A DNA stretch of 64,000 nucleotides from contig JAIXTE010000120.1 in the NCBI GenBank assembly GCA_027484315.1, forward strand, positions 1 to 64,000, written 5' to 3'. The translations under genes were made by a program, and so were the position numbers. The notes under the pieces are model-generated. The model saw only the letters and a program-made list of their open reading frames with translations, was not told where the DNA came from and did not search any database. The number at the start of each line of letters is the position of its first letter. Position 1 is the stretch's first letter. Shown here piece by piece: positions 54,101-62,824 of this stretch. The DNA comes from Burkholderiales bacterium. Its GTDB lineage: Bacteria; Pseudomonadota; Gammaproteobacteria; Burkholderiales; Burkholderiaceae_B.

Positions 54101-56564
54101 GATTTCTCCCGGTCCGGAGTCGGGTGGGTCCGGCTTTGGTTCATTGCCCACGGTGGATCTGGACTTCAATGGCACCTTGACTGTCAACAGCGGAACTGCC
54201 CGTCTCGAAGGAGCTGCCGTATCAACTACTGGTGGCAACTTGACTGTGAATGGACCAAATTCCCAAATTACGCTGGCAGGTCGGTTTACCACGGCTGATC
54301 TCCAGGTTGTGAATCGCACCATGGGTGGTCGATTGGGTGCAGAGGGTTTTTGGGACAACAGCGCGGTCAATTCAGGCAATGTGGCTACTGCATCCCCATT
54401 GTCCAAAGGGGATATCACCATCGGCGATGACCTCACAATTGCAGGTGGTTTGTTGTCCAGTGCAGGCACTTCAAATGCATTGAAAGTGACCCCCGACGGC
54501 TTTCTCTTGTTGCGCAGCAGTACAGGCGAAGCTCCTTCCATACTGGAGGTCACAAGTACCATTGATTTGGCACCTACCGCCGCCTTGATGATTGGCGCAC
54601 AGGATGAAAATGGTATTGCCACTGCGCCCGTGGTATTGAATAAGACCAATATCAACATGGGCGGCGATTCATTTCTGCTGGTTGAATCTGATTCAGAGGG
54701 CGTTGCCAATCTGAATGGCACCGCGAATATTAATTCTGGTCATCAAGGCAACCTGATTTTGGCCGGCCGGCGTGTGTTCGACTCCAACAGTGTTTCAGTG
54801 GCTCCTGATGCAATGACCTTGAATGTGGGCACTGGCATTCGACTGAACGTCACGGGCAACACTCCCAGCTTGCCGCCAGGGTTGGCATTGTATTATTCGC
54901 AGCAGCAAATAACAGCTCCGAATCGACCCGTGTTTTTGGTGGGGCAGTTGACCCCCGAGGCGGTGGCCATTGCAGAGTATGACGACTTTGGTGGCTTCTC
55001 GACTCCGCTGACCACAGTCCTTTCAGGCTTTCAAAATCCGTCTTTTGTGGTTGATGGCTCACCTGATTCCAGCAACCCGAATGCGGTGAATTGCGTGGTC
55101 AACGACTTCTGCGTCAAGTTTGATGTTGCACAAACCCTGACATTCTCCGGCATGGTGATGAGCAGCTTGGGTGCACCAGAGCCCACGCTGGCCAATAGCG
55201 GCGTGGGTTTTGTTGCAGGTGCCAATTTGACTGGTTTGCAGTTCGCGGTGACTACTCCTGATGAAATTGTGTTCATGCTAGGCGTGAACAACGTCACCGT
55301 TGCCGATTTGGTCAGTGGCAAGAGACTGGTCAACTCGCAGGGCTCTACCGTCCGTCTGGGCATGAACGTGGTGAATGAAACCATTGCCAATGATTTGCAG
55401 AACAATGGCGAACTGGAATTGCAGGGCAACTACACTCTCAGTGGCTTGCTCAGCGGCACGGGCACCCTGAACAACAGCGGTACATTGGTATTGAGCAACG
55501 GCACAGGCAGCTTGATTACCAACGCCATTGTCAACAGCGGCAGTCTCAGCAATTCGGGCGACTACACCTTTGGTGGTGTGCTATCCGGTACAGGCAATTT
55601 CACCAACAATGGCACTTTCAATTTGACTGGTTCAGGTCTATTCCAGAACGCAATTGCCAATGGCGGCACGGGGGTCTTGAATTTCAACGGGCAGAATCAG
55701 AATATCCAGTTTGCTGGCGCCTTCAGTAACTCATCCAATGTTCTGTTCAATGGGGGTGTATTCACCTTCAACGCACTTGGTTTTAACCAAACGGGTGGCA
55801 ACCTGACCGTACAGCCGGGTACAACGCTTACGGGCAACGTCAATATCAATGGTGGTGCTTTACGCGGTTTTGCAAACATCAACGGTAACTTGAATGCACA
55901 GGGTGGTCAGATTATGCCGGGTGCCTCGCCAGGCTTGATGACTGTTACCGGCAACCTGGAGTTGAATGCGAACAGTGTCCTTGATATTGAAATTCAGAGC
56001 AACGGTGGTACGCCTGGCGTGGATTTCGATTGTATCGTCGTGGGTGGTTCAGCCAACCTTGATGGTCAGTTGAATCTGATCGACATTTCGAATGGAAGTT
56101 TGGCACCAGGAAGTCAATATGCCTTCCTGCAAGCCAACGCGATCAATGGTTCGTTTGGCAGCGTGTCTTATTCACCAGCAAGTTCATCGTACGCTTTCAC
56201 ACCACCGGTCGTGATGCCAGTTAGTACGATGCAGCAAATGAGTACTTCCACATTTGCATTGAATCCTCCTCCACCCGTGGAGCCAACCCCATTGCCAGAC
56301 TCAGCCATCATTCAAACCACGGGTGACGCTGACTCCGCTGTGGGCCAAAACCTGAACCAGGCCTTTACCCCTCCGCCCAACAACACCGAACCGGGTTCAA
56401 CAGCACCCACGCCCACTGCGCAACAGCAAGCTCAACAAGAGGAGGAGGCCGTTGAGGTGGCCAACCAAAGTGCTGCAGGAACCACCATTTCCCAGCAGTC
56501 CAATGACATTGAACTGAAGACGACGCAGAGTGATCCACAGCGCGCATCGGCGGTGTGCAAATGA
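51162..56564 (+). CDS. Giant filamentous haemagglutinin-type exoprotein (TpsA)
   Basis: The 1800-residue secreted protein has an extended signal peptide (to P-V-Y-A-N, residue 35) and the TPS secretion domain: F-N-I-D-V-G-Q-T-T-Q-F, F-N-R-V-T-G-G, and NPAGVFFGQGA in place of the usual NPNGI. Long beta-helix repeats follow, rich in Gly, Asn, Ser and Thr, with many L-x-G-x-L and N-N-x-G units. Near residue 1600 are P-G-A-S-P-G-L-M-T-V-T-G units, as in autotransporter passenger repeats. The last 150 residues are Pro/Gln/Thr-rich and end with a single Cys. The role is probably adhesion or biofilm matrix. Confidence 0.92.
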   Translation: MNMNRLSHSTAGFQFRRKAVAFGVALAIASPVYANPTGLSVVAGQATSQAIGNLMQITNTPGAILNWQQFNIDVGQTTQFIQQNAASQVFNRVTGGDVSQILGSLQSNGQVFLINPAGVFFGQGAVIDTAGFLASTLAASDTDLLNGHLRFKDANGNAGSIVNQGKLTTHSGGSIVLLAPSIENSGVIHADGEVLLAAGHSVTIVDLKHPTIGLTVVVKDGEQAVNLGQIVSKNASVFSHLVKNSGIVEATGAQVGKGGVIRFVAQGDAIAGGQIKADSADGKGGEIDITGKRVAVLSGAHISADGATGGGTVHVGGGWKGQDESIANSKQTVVQANTLISANATQNGDGGEVVVWADGSTVVNSEVQAKGGAQSGNGGRVETSGKQALAVNVAANTSAPKGQSGLWLIDPANLTIVDEIPSGENNLGNTSSGPVFSTDDISASFSPTDSFLLASTVVSGLESNGSVEIYTSGTQSGDGNLTIDAAVLIDQNLGQISFNPRLLLEAKGSININAEVGLMPGQTAFDGFDLVMSYDIAKPVYIDAPLYLGNNGNLTLAPYQVPEGSQLPINTPGELPLDGVNFLSGMNIEGSSEPLVLNRINVSTAVATDPFGQGQEPLFVDPANPVKLNVLGANLKVNHINAFETLTSPASEVRVGTDNRVSLAPVQGQLAYNILEAKSLTVDADSAVSTFTRVMPNGNSTEISPSTFLDKLQTSGTVALNGGFSSITDVLVDAGTLTFGNNAEVTLVSSNSHLVQNITAESGSTINLDGANMQYGHASLNGTFNVMAANNGGGFFLDGVDTDLNGSINIGSGSNFVYLQSLGMTAGSEIQVGSGSMLALGRAFSSSLGPVDVTPKLEGGMLSSTNGQFVAQQGARIVLNGAASPLASNPPPIQAAQSVTDPVFGGARLDVTGLDGRLDAPIIIESNGFANAISTFSENSDFRSESGFTPIETLVIQAADIRVNSGGEGQALRIGEFVSSISPGPESGGSGFGSLPTVDLDFNGTLTVNSGTARLEGAAVSTTGGNLTVNGPNSQITLAGRFTTADLQVVNRTMGGRLGAEGFWDNSAVNSGNVATASPLSKGDITIGDDLTIAGGLLSSAGTSNALKVTPDGFLLLRSSTGEAPSILEVTSTIDLAPTAALMIGAQDENGIATAPVVLNKTNINMGGDSFLLVESDSEGVANLNGTANINSGHQGNLILAGRRVFDSNSVSVAPDAMTLNVGTGIRLNVTGNTPSLPPGLALYYSQQQITAPNRPVFLVGQLTPEAVAIAEYDDFGGFSTPLTTVLSGFQNPSFVVDGSPDSSNPNAVNCVVNDFCVKFDVAQTLTFSGMVMSSLGAPEPTLANSGVGFVAGANLTGLQFAVTTPDEIVFMLGVNNVTVADLVSGKRLVNSQGSTVRLGMNVVNETIANDLQNNGELELQGNYTLSGLLSGTGTLNNSGTLVLSNGTGSLITNAIVNSGSLSNSGDYTFGGVLSGTGNFTNNGTFNLTGSGLFQNAIANGGTGVLNFNGQNQNIQFAGAFSNSSNVLFNGGVFTFNALGFNQTGGNLTVQPGTTLTGNVNINGGALRGFANINGNLNAQGGQIMPGASPGLMTVTGNLELNANSVLDIEIQSNGGTPGVDFDCIVVGGSANLDGQLNLIDISNGSLAPGSQYAFLQANAINGSFGSVSYSPASSSYAFTPPVVMPVSTMQQMSTSTFALNPPPPVEPTPLPDSAIIQTTGDADSAVGQNLNQAFTPPPNNTEPGSTAPTPTAQQQAQQEEEAVEVANQSAAGTTISQQSNDIELKTTQSDPQRASAVCK

Positions 56565-58051
56565 GGGGGCTCACAGTGAACAATTCAATTCATTCTTTGC
56601 TGAAATTCAGCGGTTCTGTTTTGTTGGCACTTTCTTTGTCAGCAGTAGCACCCTTGCACGCCCAAAACATTCAAGCCAAGGACCTGATTCCGAGCAATCC
56701 GGCACCCGGCAGCCAGCCTGCGAAAGTGGTGGTTGGCAGCATCAAAGTCGTCACCGGCCTGGTGAACCTGCAAACCGCGGAAGGCAAAAACAAGTTCGCG
56801 GGTGCCGGCACCAAGTTGAATGTGGGCGATGTCATCAACACCCAATCAAAAAGTACCGCGGTGCTTGAGTTTGTGGACACTACACAGGTGGCTTTGCGCC
56901 CCAACACACGTTTTGTAGTTGAAAATTACGAGTATCAGCCTGAACAGCCTATCGCAGACAAAGCGGAGTTCAAGTTGGTCAAGGGCGGTTTGCGCACCCT
57001 TACCGGTCTGATTGGGAAGCGCGGCAGTGCAGATGCTTTTTCCATGAAAAGTGAAACCGCCACCATCGGCATTCGCGGCACTGATTTCACTGCACGAATT
57101 TGCAAGGGCGATGAGTGTACCCGTCTTGCAAAAGGCGAGTCAGACAAGGCCACTTCTACCAACGCGTCGAATGCGGACGTGGCCGGTCGGGTTTCACAAC
57201 TGACGGGCGAATTGTTTGCGATATCACCCCAGGGCAAGCGACGCGCGTTACAGAAATCGTCTGCCGTATTTGCTGGCGAAACAGTGGATGTGTCTGAAGG
57301 CGGCTTCGCTGTCATCAGCATGGCAGACTCCACGCGCCTGACCTTGCCCGGCGGCAGTACCATGCAGGTGGCCGCCTATCGCTATGCCCCCGCATCCCCG
57401 CAAACTTCAGTTGCTTCATTCAAGTTGCTGAAAGGTGCAGTGCGTGCAGTGACAGGGGCAATAGCCAAAGCCGAGCCCAACAATGTGAAGTTTTTTACCG
57501 AAACGGCCACAGTAGGAATTCGGGGAACTGCACTGGATGTGTCGTGTACCTCGGCGGCTGGCGGTTTGGTGCAATGTTCTGGTGGTGCCAATTTGACCGT
57601 TGAGCTGCGTGACGGACAAATTATTGTGACATCGGGCGGTGTGAACTCGGTAATCAATGCAGGGCAGTCCGCCCTGATCCCCGCGGGCAATGCGAATATC
57701 CGGGTGGTTAAATCGCTACCCAATGTATTAGGCAATGTACCCAACGCAGGTCCATTGCCTGAAACCACGCCATCGAATTTTGAGTCTTTGTCATCCACGC
57801 CGGTTCAATCCCTTCAACAGGGCGGACCGGTTCCTGAGGAAGGTTCACAGTTGTTTGTGGCGGTGAATGACGGCACCATTGTGATCACCAATTCCAATCA
57901 GGCCCCGCTTGAGGTGAATCGCGGTGAAGGCGCATTTGTTCAAACACTGAGCAATCAGCCCCCGCAATTGTTGACCGCACCACCCGACGTGATTGTGCAG
58001 GACATTACCTTGTCTGCACCGCCATTCTCTGCACCGCAATGTGCGCCCTGA
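56561..58051 (+). CDS. Secreted protein with two FecR domains
   Basis: The protein of about 496 residues has a signal peptide (LLKFSGSVLLALSLSAVAPLHA). It contains two FecR-type units that duplicate each other: K-V-V-T-G-L-V-N-L-Q to ATIGIRGTDF, then Q-L-T-G-E-L-F-A to ATVGIRGTALD. Each has F-K-L-(V/L)-K-G-(G/A) and a short T-V-L-E/A-V-I-S beta region. Cys pairs in C-K-G-D-E-C and S-C-T could form disulfides. ATG 56561 overlaps the TpsA stop; GTG 56576 has a better-spaced GAGGGGG and may be the true start. Confidence 0.88.
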   Translation: MRGLTVNNSIHSLLKFSGSVLLALSLSAVAPLHAQNIQAKDLIPSNPAPGSQPAKVVVGSIKVVTGLVNLQTAEGKNKFAGAGTKLNVGDVINTQSKSTAVLEFVDTTQVALRPNTRFVVENYEYQPEQPIADKAEFKLVKGGLRTLTGLIGKRGSADAFSMKSETATIGIRGTDFTARICKGDECTRLAKGESDKATSTNASNADVAGRVSQLTGELFAISPQGKRRALQKSSAVFAGETVDVSEGGFAVISMADSTRLTLPGGSTMQVAAYRYAPASPQTSVASFKLLKGAVRAVTGAIAKAEPNNVKFFTETATVGIRGTALDVSCTSAAGGLVQCSGGANLTVELRDGQIIVTSGGVNSVINAGQSALIPAGNANIRVVKSLPNVLGNVPNAGPLPETTPSNFESLSSTPVQSLQQGGPVPEEGSQLFVAVNDGTIVITNSNQAPLEVNRGEGAFVQTLSNQPPQLLTAPPDVIVQDITLSAPPFSAPQCAP

Positions 58052-58063
58052 CCGGAGAAATGA

Positions 58064-60322
58064 TTGTTTAAGAAGTCCTGGAGACCACTGGCCGGCAAGG
58101 CGTTTCGTATCGGTGTGGGCTTTTCTTTCACGGCGATTGCCTTGCTCCATGTGCTCGGTTTTGCGCCCACGGACGTGGTGAAGCGACTGGACTACCTTAT
58201 CTACGATGTCCGGCTAAGGGCACAAGCGCAGAAGCCTGAGCTGGATTCACGCATCGTGATTGTTGACATCGATGAGAAAAGTCTGAGCGAAGTGGGGCGC
58301 TGGCCTTGGTCCCGCGATGTGGTGGCCAACCTGATTGTTGAATTGACGGACAAACTGGGCGCTGCTGTCGTGAGTTTCGACATTGTATTTGCAGAGCCCC
58401 AACAAAGTGACGCACTTCAGGCCATGGATGCCCTGGCAAGCAAATCTCCCGGATTGACCAATGAATTGAAAGGCATGCGGGCTGGTATTCAGGCCCAGTT
58501 TGACCGCGATGCGCAGCTTGCCAAGGTGCTGGTGGATCGACCCGTAGTCTTGGGGTATTACCTGAACCAGGACTCGAACGCGCTGTCCGGGGCCTTGCCT
58601 CCAGCCCTGTTCAAGAAAAGCCAGTTGGGTACATTGTCGCTGGACAGCACATCCTGGCAGGGCTACGGTGCCAATATTCCTGTATTGCAGCGAAATGCAG
58701 AAGGGGGGTACTTCAATCCAATTGTGGATGAAGACGGTACCGTGCGTTCTGTTCCTTTATTGGCCCAGTTCAACGATGCGTATTATCAAAGCTTTGCCCT
58801 GGCCACGCTTCGACGCGCATTGGGCAACCCCCAGGTTATTCCAGTATTCCCGGAAGGGGTTGATGACGATTACGGTGCCGTTGAACTGATCGCCTTGCGC
58901 TCCCCAGACGTTGAATTGGACATCCCTGTCGAAAGGGGTTTGTTGACCCGGGTACATTTTCGGGCCAAGGGTGGTCCAAATGCAGGTGGATACCGTTATG
59001 TGTCAGCAGCCGATGTGTTGGCAGGTGCATTGAAGCCGGAAGACATTGAAGGGCGAATCGTGCTGGTGGGTACAACCGCTCCCGGTTTGCTGGATTTGAG
59101 AAGTACGCCGGTAAACCCGGCCTATCCTGGTGTCGAGGTGCATGCCAATGTCATCAGTGGTATGTTGGACAGTGCCTACAAGCTTCGCCCCGAGTTTTCT
59201 CAAGGCCTGCTTTTCGTCACGGTGTTGCTGGTGGGAACAGTGCTCAGTGTGACCATGCCAATCCTGAGTGCGACCTGGTCGCTTCTTGTGGCATTGACCG
59301 TCCTCGTGCTCAGTGTCGTCATCAACTCACTGTTGTATTTTCAGGCAGGGTTGGTGCTGCCTGTGGCGGTGGTATTGCTGTTGGTGTTAACCATCTTCAT
59401 GTTTGACGTGGCCTATGGCTACCTGGCTGAATCGCGAAGCAAACGGCAAATGGTGGATTTGTTTGGCGAGTATGTTGCGCCAGAACTGGTGTCTGAAATG
59501 GCGGCAGACCCCAGCCGCTATTCCATGGAAGGTGAAAGCCGTGAACTCACCGTACTGTTCTCGGACGTGCGTGGCTTCACCACCATTTCAGAATCGCTTC
59601 AGCCCAATGAACTGCGCGAATACATCAATGAATACCTTACGGTGATGTCGGAAATTATTCGCGCCCACCGCGGAACACTGGACAAATACATTGGCGACGC
59701 CATCATGGCATTTTGGGGTGCTCCGATTGCAGACCCTGAGCACGCCAAACTGGCCACCCAGGCTGCTATTGCGATGCAGGAAGAAGCTGTACGCCTGAAT
59801 GAAAAATTTGCTGCACGGGGCTGGCCCGAACTGGCCATTGGCGTGGGTGTTAACACCGGGCAAATGCGCGTGGGCGACATGGGTTCGAAAATTCGTCGCG
59901 CATATACAGTCATGGGCGATGCGGTGAATCTGGGTTCACGCCTGGAGGGCATCACCAAAACCTACGGCGTGGGTGTCATTGTGGGGCCGCAAACCAAAGC
60001 AGCCTTTCCGGAAATGACGTTTCAAGAACTTGATGCGGTCAAGGTCAAGGGAAAAAACGAGCCTGTGTCCATATTTGCGCCTGTTGGAGAAAGCAATCGA
60101 CTGGATGCCGATACCCTCAGTACAGTGGAGAAATGGTCTGAAATGCTTCAAGCATTTCGAGCTCAGAACTGGAAACAGGCTCGCAACCTGTTAGGTGAAA
60201 TTCAAAGCAATGTGGTCCTGAACCCGACCCTTCGACATCTGTATGGACATCGAATGGATTATTTTGAAGCCAACCCGCCAGCCGAGGGTTGGGACGGCGT
60301 GACCCAGTTCGATACGAAGTAG
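58064..60322 (+). CDS. CHASE2-domain adenylate cyclase
   Basis: The 752-residue protein has one N-terminal transmembrane helix, an extracytoplasmic CHASE2 sensor (about residues 35-345; VIVDIDEKSL, V-V-S-F-D-I-V-F-A-E, V-L-V-G-T-T-A-P), three more helices and a class III cyclase domain. Active-site residues are complete: metal-binding Asp501 and Asp545, substrate Lys541, Thr615 (adenine-type), Asn622 and Arg626. It should make cAMP in response to a periplasmic signal. TTG 58064 has CGGAG 5 bp upstream, 12 bp after the FecR gene. Confidence 0.9.
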   Translation: MFKKSWRPLAGKAFRIGVGFSFTAIALLHVLGFAPTDVVKRLDYLIYDVRLRAQAQKPELDSRIVIVDIDEKSLSEVGRWPWSRDVVANLIVELTDKLGAAVVSFDIVFAEPQQSDALQAMDALASKSPGLTNELKGMRAGIQAQFDRDAQLAKVLVDRPVVLGYYLNQDSNALSGALPPALFKKSQLGTLSLDSTSWQGYGANIPVLQRNAEGGYFNPIVDEDGTVRSVPLLAQFNDAYYQSFALATLRRALGNPQVIPVFPEGVDDDYGAVELIALRSPDVELDIPVERGLLTRVHFRAKGGPNAGGYRYVSAADVLAGALKPEDIEGRIVLVGTTAPGLLDLRSTPVNPAYPGVEVHANVISGMLDSAYKLRPEFSQGLLFVTVLLVGTVLSVTMPILSATWSLLVALTVLVLSVVINSLLYFQAGLVLPVAVVLLLVLTIFMFDVAYGYLAESRSKRQMVDLFGEYVAPELVSEMAADPSRYSMEGESRELTVLFSDVRGFTTISESLQPNELREYINEYLTVMSEIIRAHRGTLDKYIGDAIMAFWGAPIADPEHAKLATQAAIAMQEEAVRLNEKFAARGWPELAIGVGVNTGQMRVGDMGSKIRRAYTVMGDAVNLGSRLEGITKTYGVGVIVGPQTKAAFPEMTFQELDAVKVKGKNEPVSIFAPVGESNRLDADTLSTVEKWSEMLQAFRAQNWKQARNLLGEIQSNVVLNPTLRHLYGHRMDYFEANPPAEGWDGVTQFDTK

Positions 60323-60348
60323 GTCACGCTTGGCCCCATCGAAAAGGG

Positions 60349-62820
60349 TCAGCCGGGTTCGGCTTGTTTTACCAGATACTGTTCAGGAGAAATCCGGATG
60401 GCAGCACCTGTGGGGCAGGCTCGAACGCAAGCAGGTCCGCCCGTGCTGCCTGCGCACATGTCGCACTTCACTGCCTTCTTGATGGCGTTTGGGTCGTAAG
60501 CGGCTTCCCGTTCACCCGGTGTGTCGCCCAAGCCAAACAGCAGCCAGGTCAACAAATTGCCTTTCTTTGGGGGGGCTTTCACGGCCATTTTGATTACGCC
60601 ATATGGGCAATTTCGCTCGCAGTTGCCACAGCCAATACACGAGTCTGCAATCATCACCTCGCCATTTTCGTTTCGTCGAATGGCATCGGGCGGGCAGTCC
60701 TTCATGCAATGTGGGTGTTCGCAATGCCGGCATGAAGTGGGAATGTGGATGTTCTGGAAGGTAGGCCCGGCGCTGCGATCCAGACGGGAAGTCCCATTGT
60801 GAGTGTCCGCGCAGGCCGTTTCGCAGTTGTCACATTGAACGCACAGGTTTTCATCAATAATCAGCGCGTCAGTGGCTTCATCCAGGCCTTCCTGCATCAA
60901 AAAGCGAATCAGGTCGCTGTCGCGGAAAGCCTGGTCTTCCCGGAATACATTGCTTTTCACCCGTTTGCTGGCTTGAGCCAACAAAACAGATTTCCAATCC
61001 GGATTGGATGCCAGAACGCGCTGAACCGGAGCGACTGGCAACACAAGTGCTTCTGTAAATACCGAAGCAGTCACTGTGGCTGAACGCGGGTTGTTGCTGA
61101 GTAAAGCCATTTCACCCACGTAATTGCCAGCCGACACATAGGACAACACCACGTCCTTGTCCTTGATTACTTTCGAGATGGCCACCGATCCACGTCGAAT
61201 CAGGTACAGACCATCGGCGGGGTCACCATCCTTGAACAACACTTCGCCCTTGGCATAGCGACGCACGTCAATCCCATCGCTGAGCAATTCGTCAATGGCT
61301 GCATTGTCCAAAGGCGGGGCAAGGTAGGTTGAAATGGCACGTCGAACAAAGGTTTCATCAATGGTTTTGCGCACGCTTTCCACCGAGGCAATCAGCTTCA
61401 GCATGGCTTTGCGTGGGGTTTCAACCAACACGCAATCAGCGCCCGCGCGAATGGTGGCGGTTCTGCGCCGTCCGCTGATCAAACCCATTTCACCGAAGTA
61501 GTGGCCCCGGGGCAGGTTGATCACCATCGGCTTGCCGTCTTTGCCCACCAGGTCAATGTCGACAGAGCCTTCAACAATAGAGAAAAACGTGCTGGTGTAA
61601 TCGTTCTTCTTGAAAATGATTTGCCCTTTGGCTGGCTTGAGCAAGTCCGATTCCAGCATGAATTCGCGCAGTTGCAATTTCGTAATGCCGGAGAAAATCG
61701 GAACATTGCTCAGGATCAGGTCGAGTACCTCCGAAACACTTCGATTGCCCAGCGGTTTGAATTTTGCTGCCAGCAGTGGCTCATCCGCAGGCACAACCGG
61801 CAAGCCGAGAATGGTGTCCACCACTTCATAGCCCTGATTCATCGCCTGTTTGATCAGCGGGTAACCCCCCAAGGCACCCACAATGAACAAGCCCGGCACG
61901 TTGGACTCGTAGGTTTCAGACAAGGCGGGTACGGCACTGGGGTCGCTATTGGGAAACTGCACGCCAAAACTTTCAACCAGCGTTCGTGGAGGTGTTGCAC
62001 CCAGCCGAGCGATAATGCGGTGCACCGGCAGTGTTTGCTCGCCTTCGGGGCCTTTAAAGACGTAGTTCATGCAGGGCTCGCCATCCTTGGCCCCGGCAAT
62101 ATCCTCAATACGAATGGTGCTGGTGTTATAGAGGATTTTCAGGTCTTCGTTGTTGTCCGCAGCAAGAATCTGGCTCAGATTGCCTTCCTTGCATCGCGCA
62201 AATTCTTCACGGCGGTTGACCAGAAAAACCCTGTTCTTTTTCATCAAGCCAAGGGCGTTTTCAATGGCGGCGTCGCCCGCACCGATGACCACGATGGTTT
62301 CATTCTGAAACTCGTCCGGGTCACTCAAGGTGTATTGCACCGCAGGCAGGTCATCTCCATCAGCGCCGATTTTTCGGATATTGCCTTGAAGGCCAATTCC
62401 CAGAATGACGGTTCGCGCAGTGGTCTTGCTGCCATCTTCACATTCAAGCTCGAACGGGCCTGCGTCTTCATTGAGCTTTTTGATTGCGGTTACTTTCTTT
62501 TTGTACTGGATATTGACCCGCTGATCTGCCAGCTGTTTGTCCCAGGTACCCAGAATATATTCGCGCTTGCCCGCTTCAAACTGCATGCCACTGCGCAGGG
62601 GCAAAAAGCCGGGTTCGGCCATGACATGCTTGCCCTTCTGGTACTTGTAGATGGTGTCAGAGGCGTGGTTTTCGCCTTCGAACAACACGTAGTTGCAGCC
62701 CAGCTGTTGTGCCCGTGATGCAGCTGACAAGCCTGCCGGGCCCGAACCCACAATGGCAATATCCAGGTCAGCTGGTACATCCGCAAACATCGGTTTCAAT
62801 GTTTTCGTTTCCTGATTCAT
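60349..62820 (-). CDS. Fusion of flavin reductase, two cNMP-binding domains and four [4Fe-4S] clusters
   Basis: The 823-residue protein joins three modules. Residues 15-330 are a thioredoxin-reductase-like flavoprotein with FAD site GSGPAGLSAA and NAD(P) site GAGDAAIENA but no redox CxxC. Residues 370-615 are two CRP-like cNMP-binding domains (GHYFGEMGLISGRRRTATI; GNYVGEMALLSNNPRSATV). Residues 640-815 are a ferredoxin with four cysteine groups (C-V-Q-C-D-N-C, C-R-H-C, C-I-G-C-G-N-C, C-D-M-C) as in HybA/DmsB proteins. It is cytoplasmic by appearance. It would pass electrons from NAD(P)H to Fe-S clusters under nucleotide control. The cytochrome gene is 4 bp upstream in the same operon. Confidence 0.85.
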   Translation of the reverse strand: MNQETKTLKPMFADVPADLDIAIVGSGPAGLSAASRAQQLGCNYVLFEGENHASDTIYKYQKGKHVMAEPGFLPLRSGMQFEAGKREYILGTWDKQLADQRVNIQYKKKVTAIKKLNEDAGPFELECEDGSKTTARTVILGIGLQGNIRKIGADGDDLPAVQYTLSDPDEFQNETIVVIGAGDAAIENALGLMKKNRVFLVNRREEFARCKEGNLSQILAADNNEDLKILYNTSTIRIEDIAGAKDGEPCMNYVFKGPEGEQTLPVHRIIARLGATPPRTLVESFGVQFPNSDPSAVPALSETYESNVPGLFIVGALGGYPLIKQAMNQGYEVVDTILGLPVVPADEPLLAAKFKPLGNRSVSEVLDLILSNVPIFSGITKLQLREFMLESDLLKPAKGQIIFKKNDYTSTFFSIVEGSVDIDLVGKDGKPMVINLPRGHYFGEMGLISGRRRTATIRAGADCVLVETPRKAMLKLIASVESVRKTIDETFVRRAISTYLAPPLDNAAIDELLSDGIDVRRYAKGEVLFKDGDPADGLYLIRRGSVAISKVIKDKDVVLSYVSAGNYVGEMALLSNNPRSATVTASVFTEALVLPVAPVQRVLASNPDWKSVLLAQASKRVKSNVFREDQAFRDSDLIRFLMQEGLDEATDALIIDENLCVQCDNCETACADTHNGTSRLDRSAGPTFQNIHIPTSCRHCEHPHCMKDCPPDAIRRNENGEVMIADSCIGCGNCERNCPYGVIKMAVKAPPKKGNLLTWLLFGLGDTPGEREAAYDPNAIKKAVKCDMCAGSTGGPACVRACPTGAAIRISPEQYLVKQAEPG

Positions 62821-62824
62821 CTCA

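Noticed and set aside
61501-62718. 405-codon ORF on the plus strand
   Set aside because: Antisense to the flavin/cNMP/Fe-S fusion gene, with no recognisable motifs.
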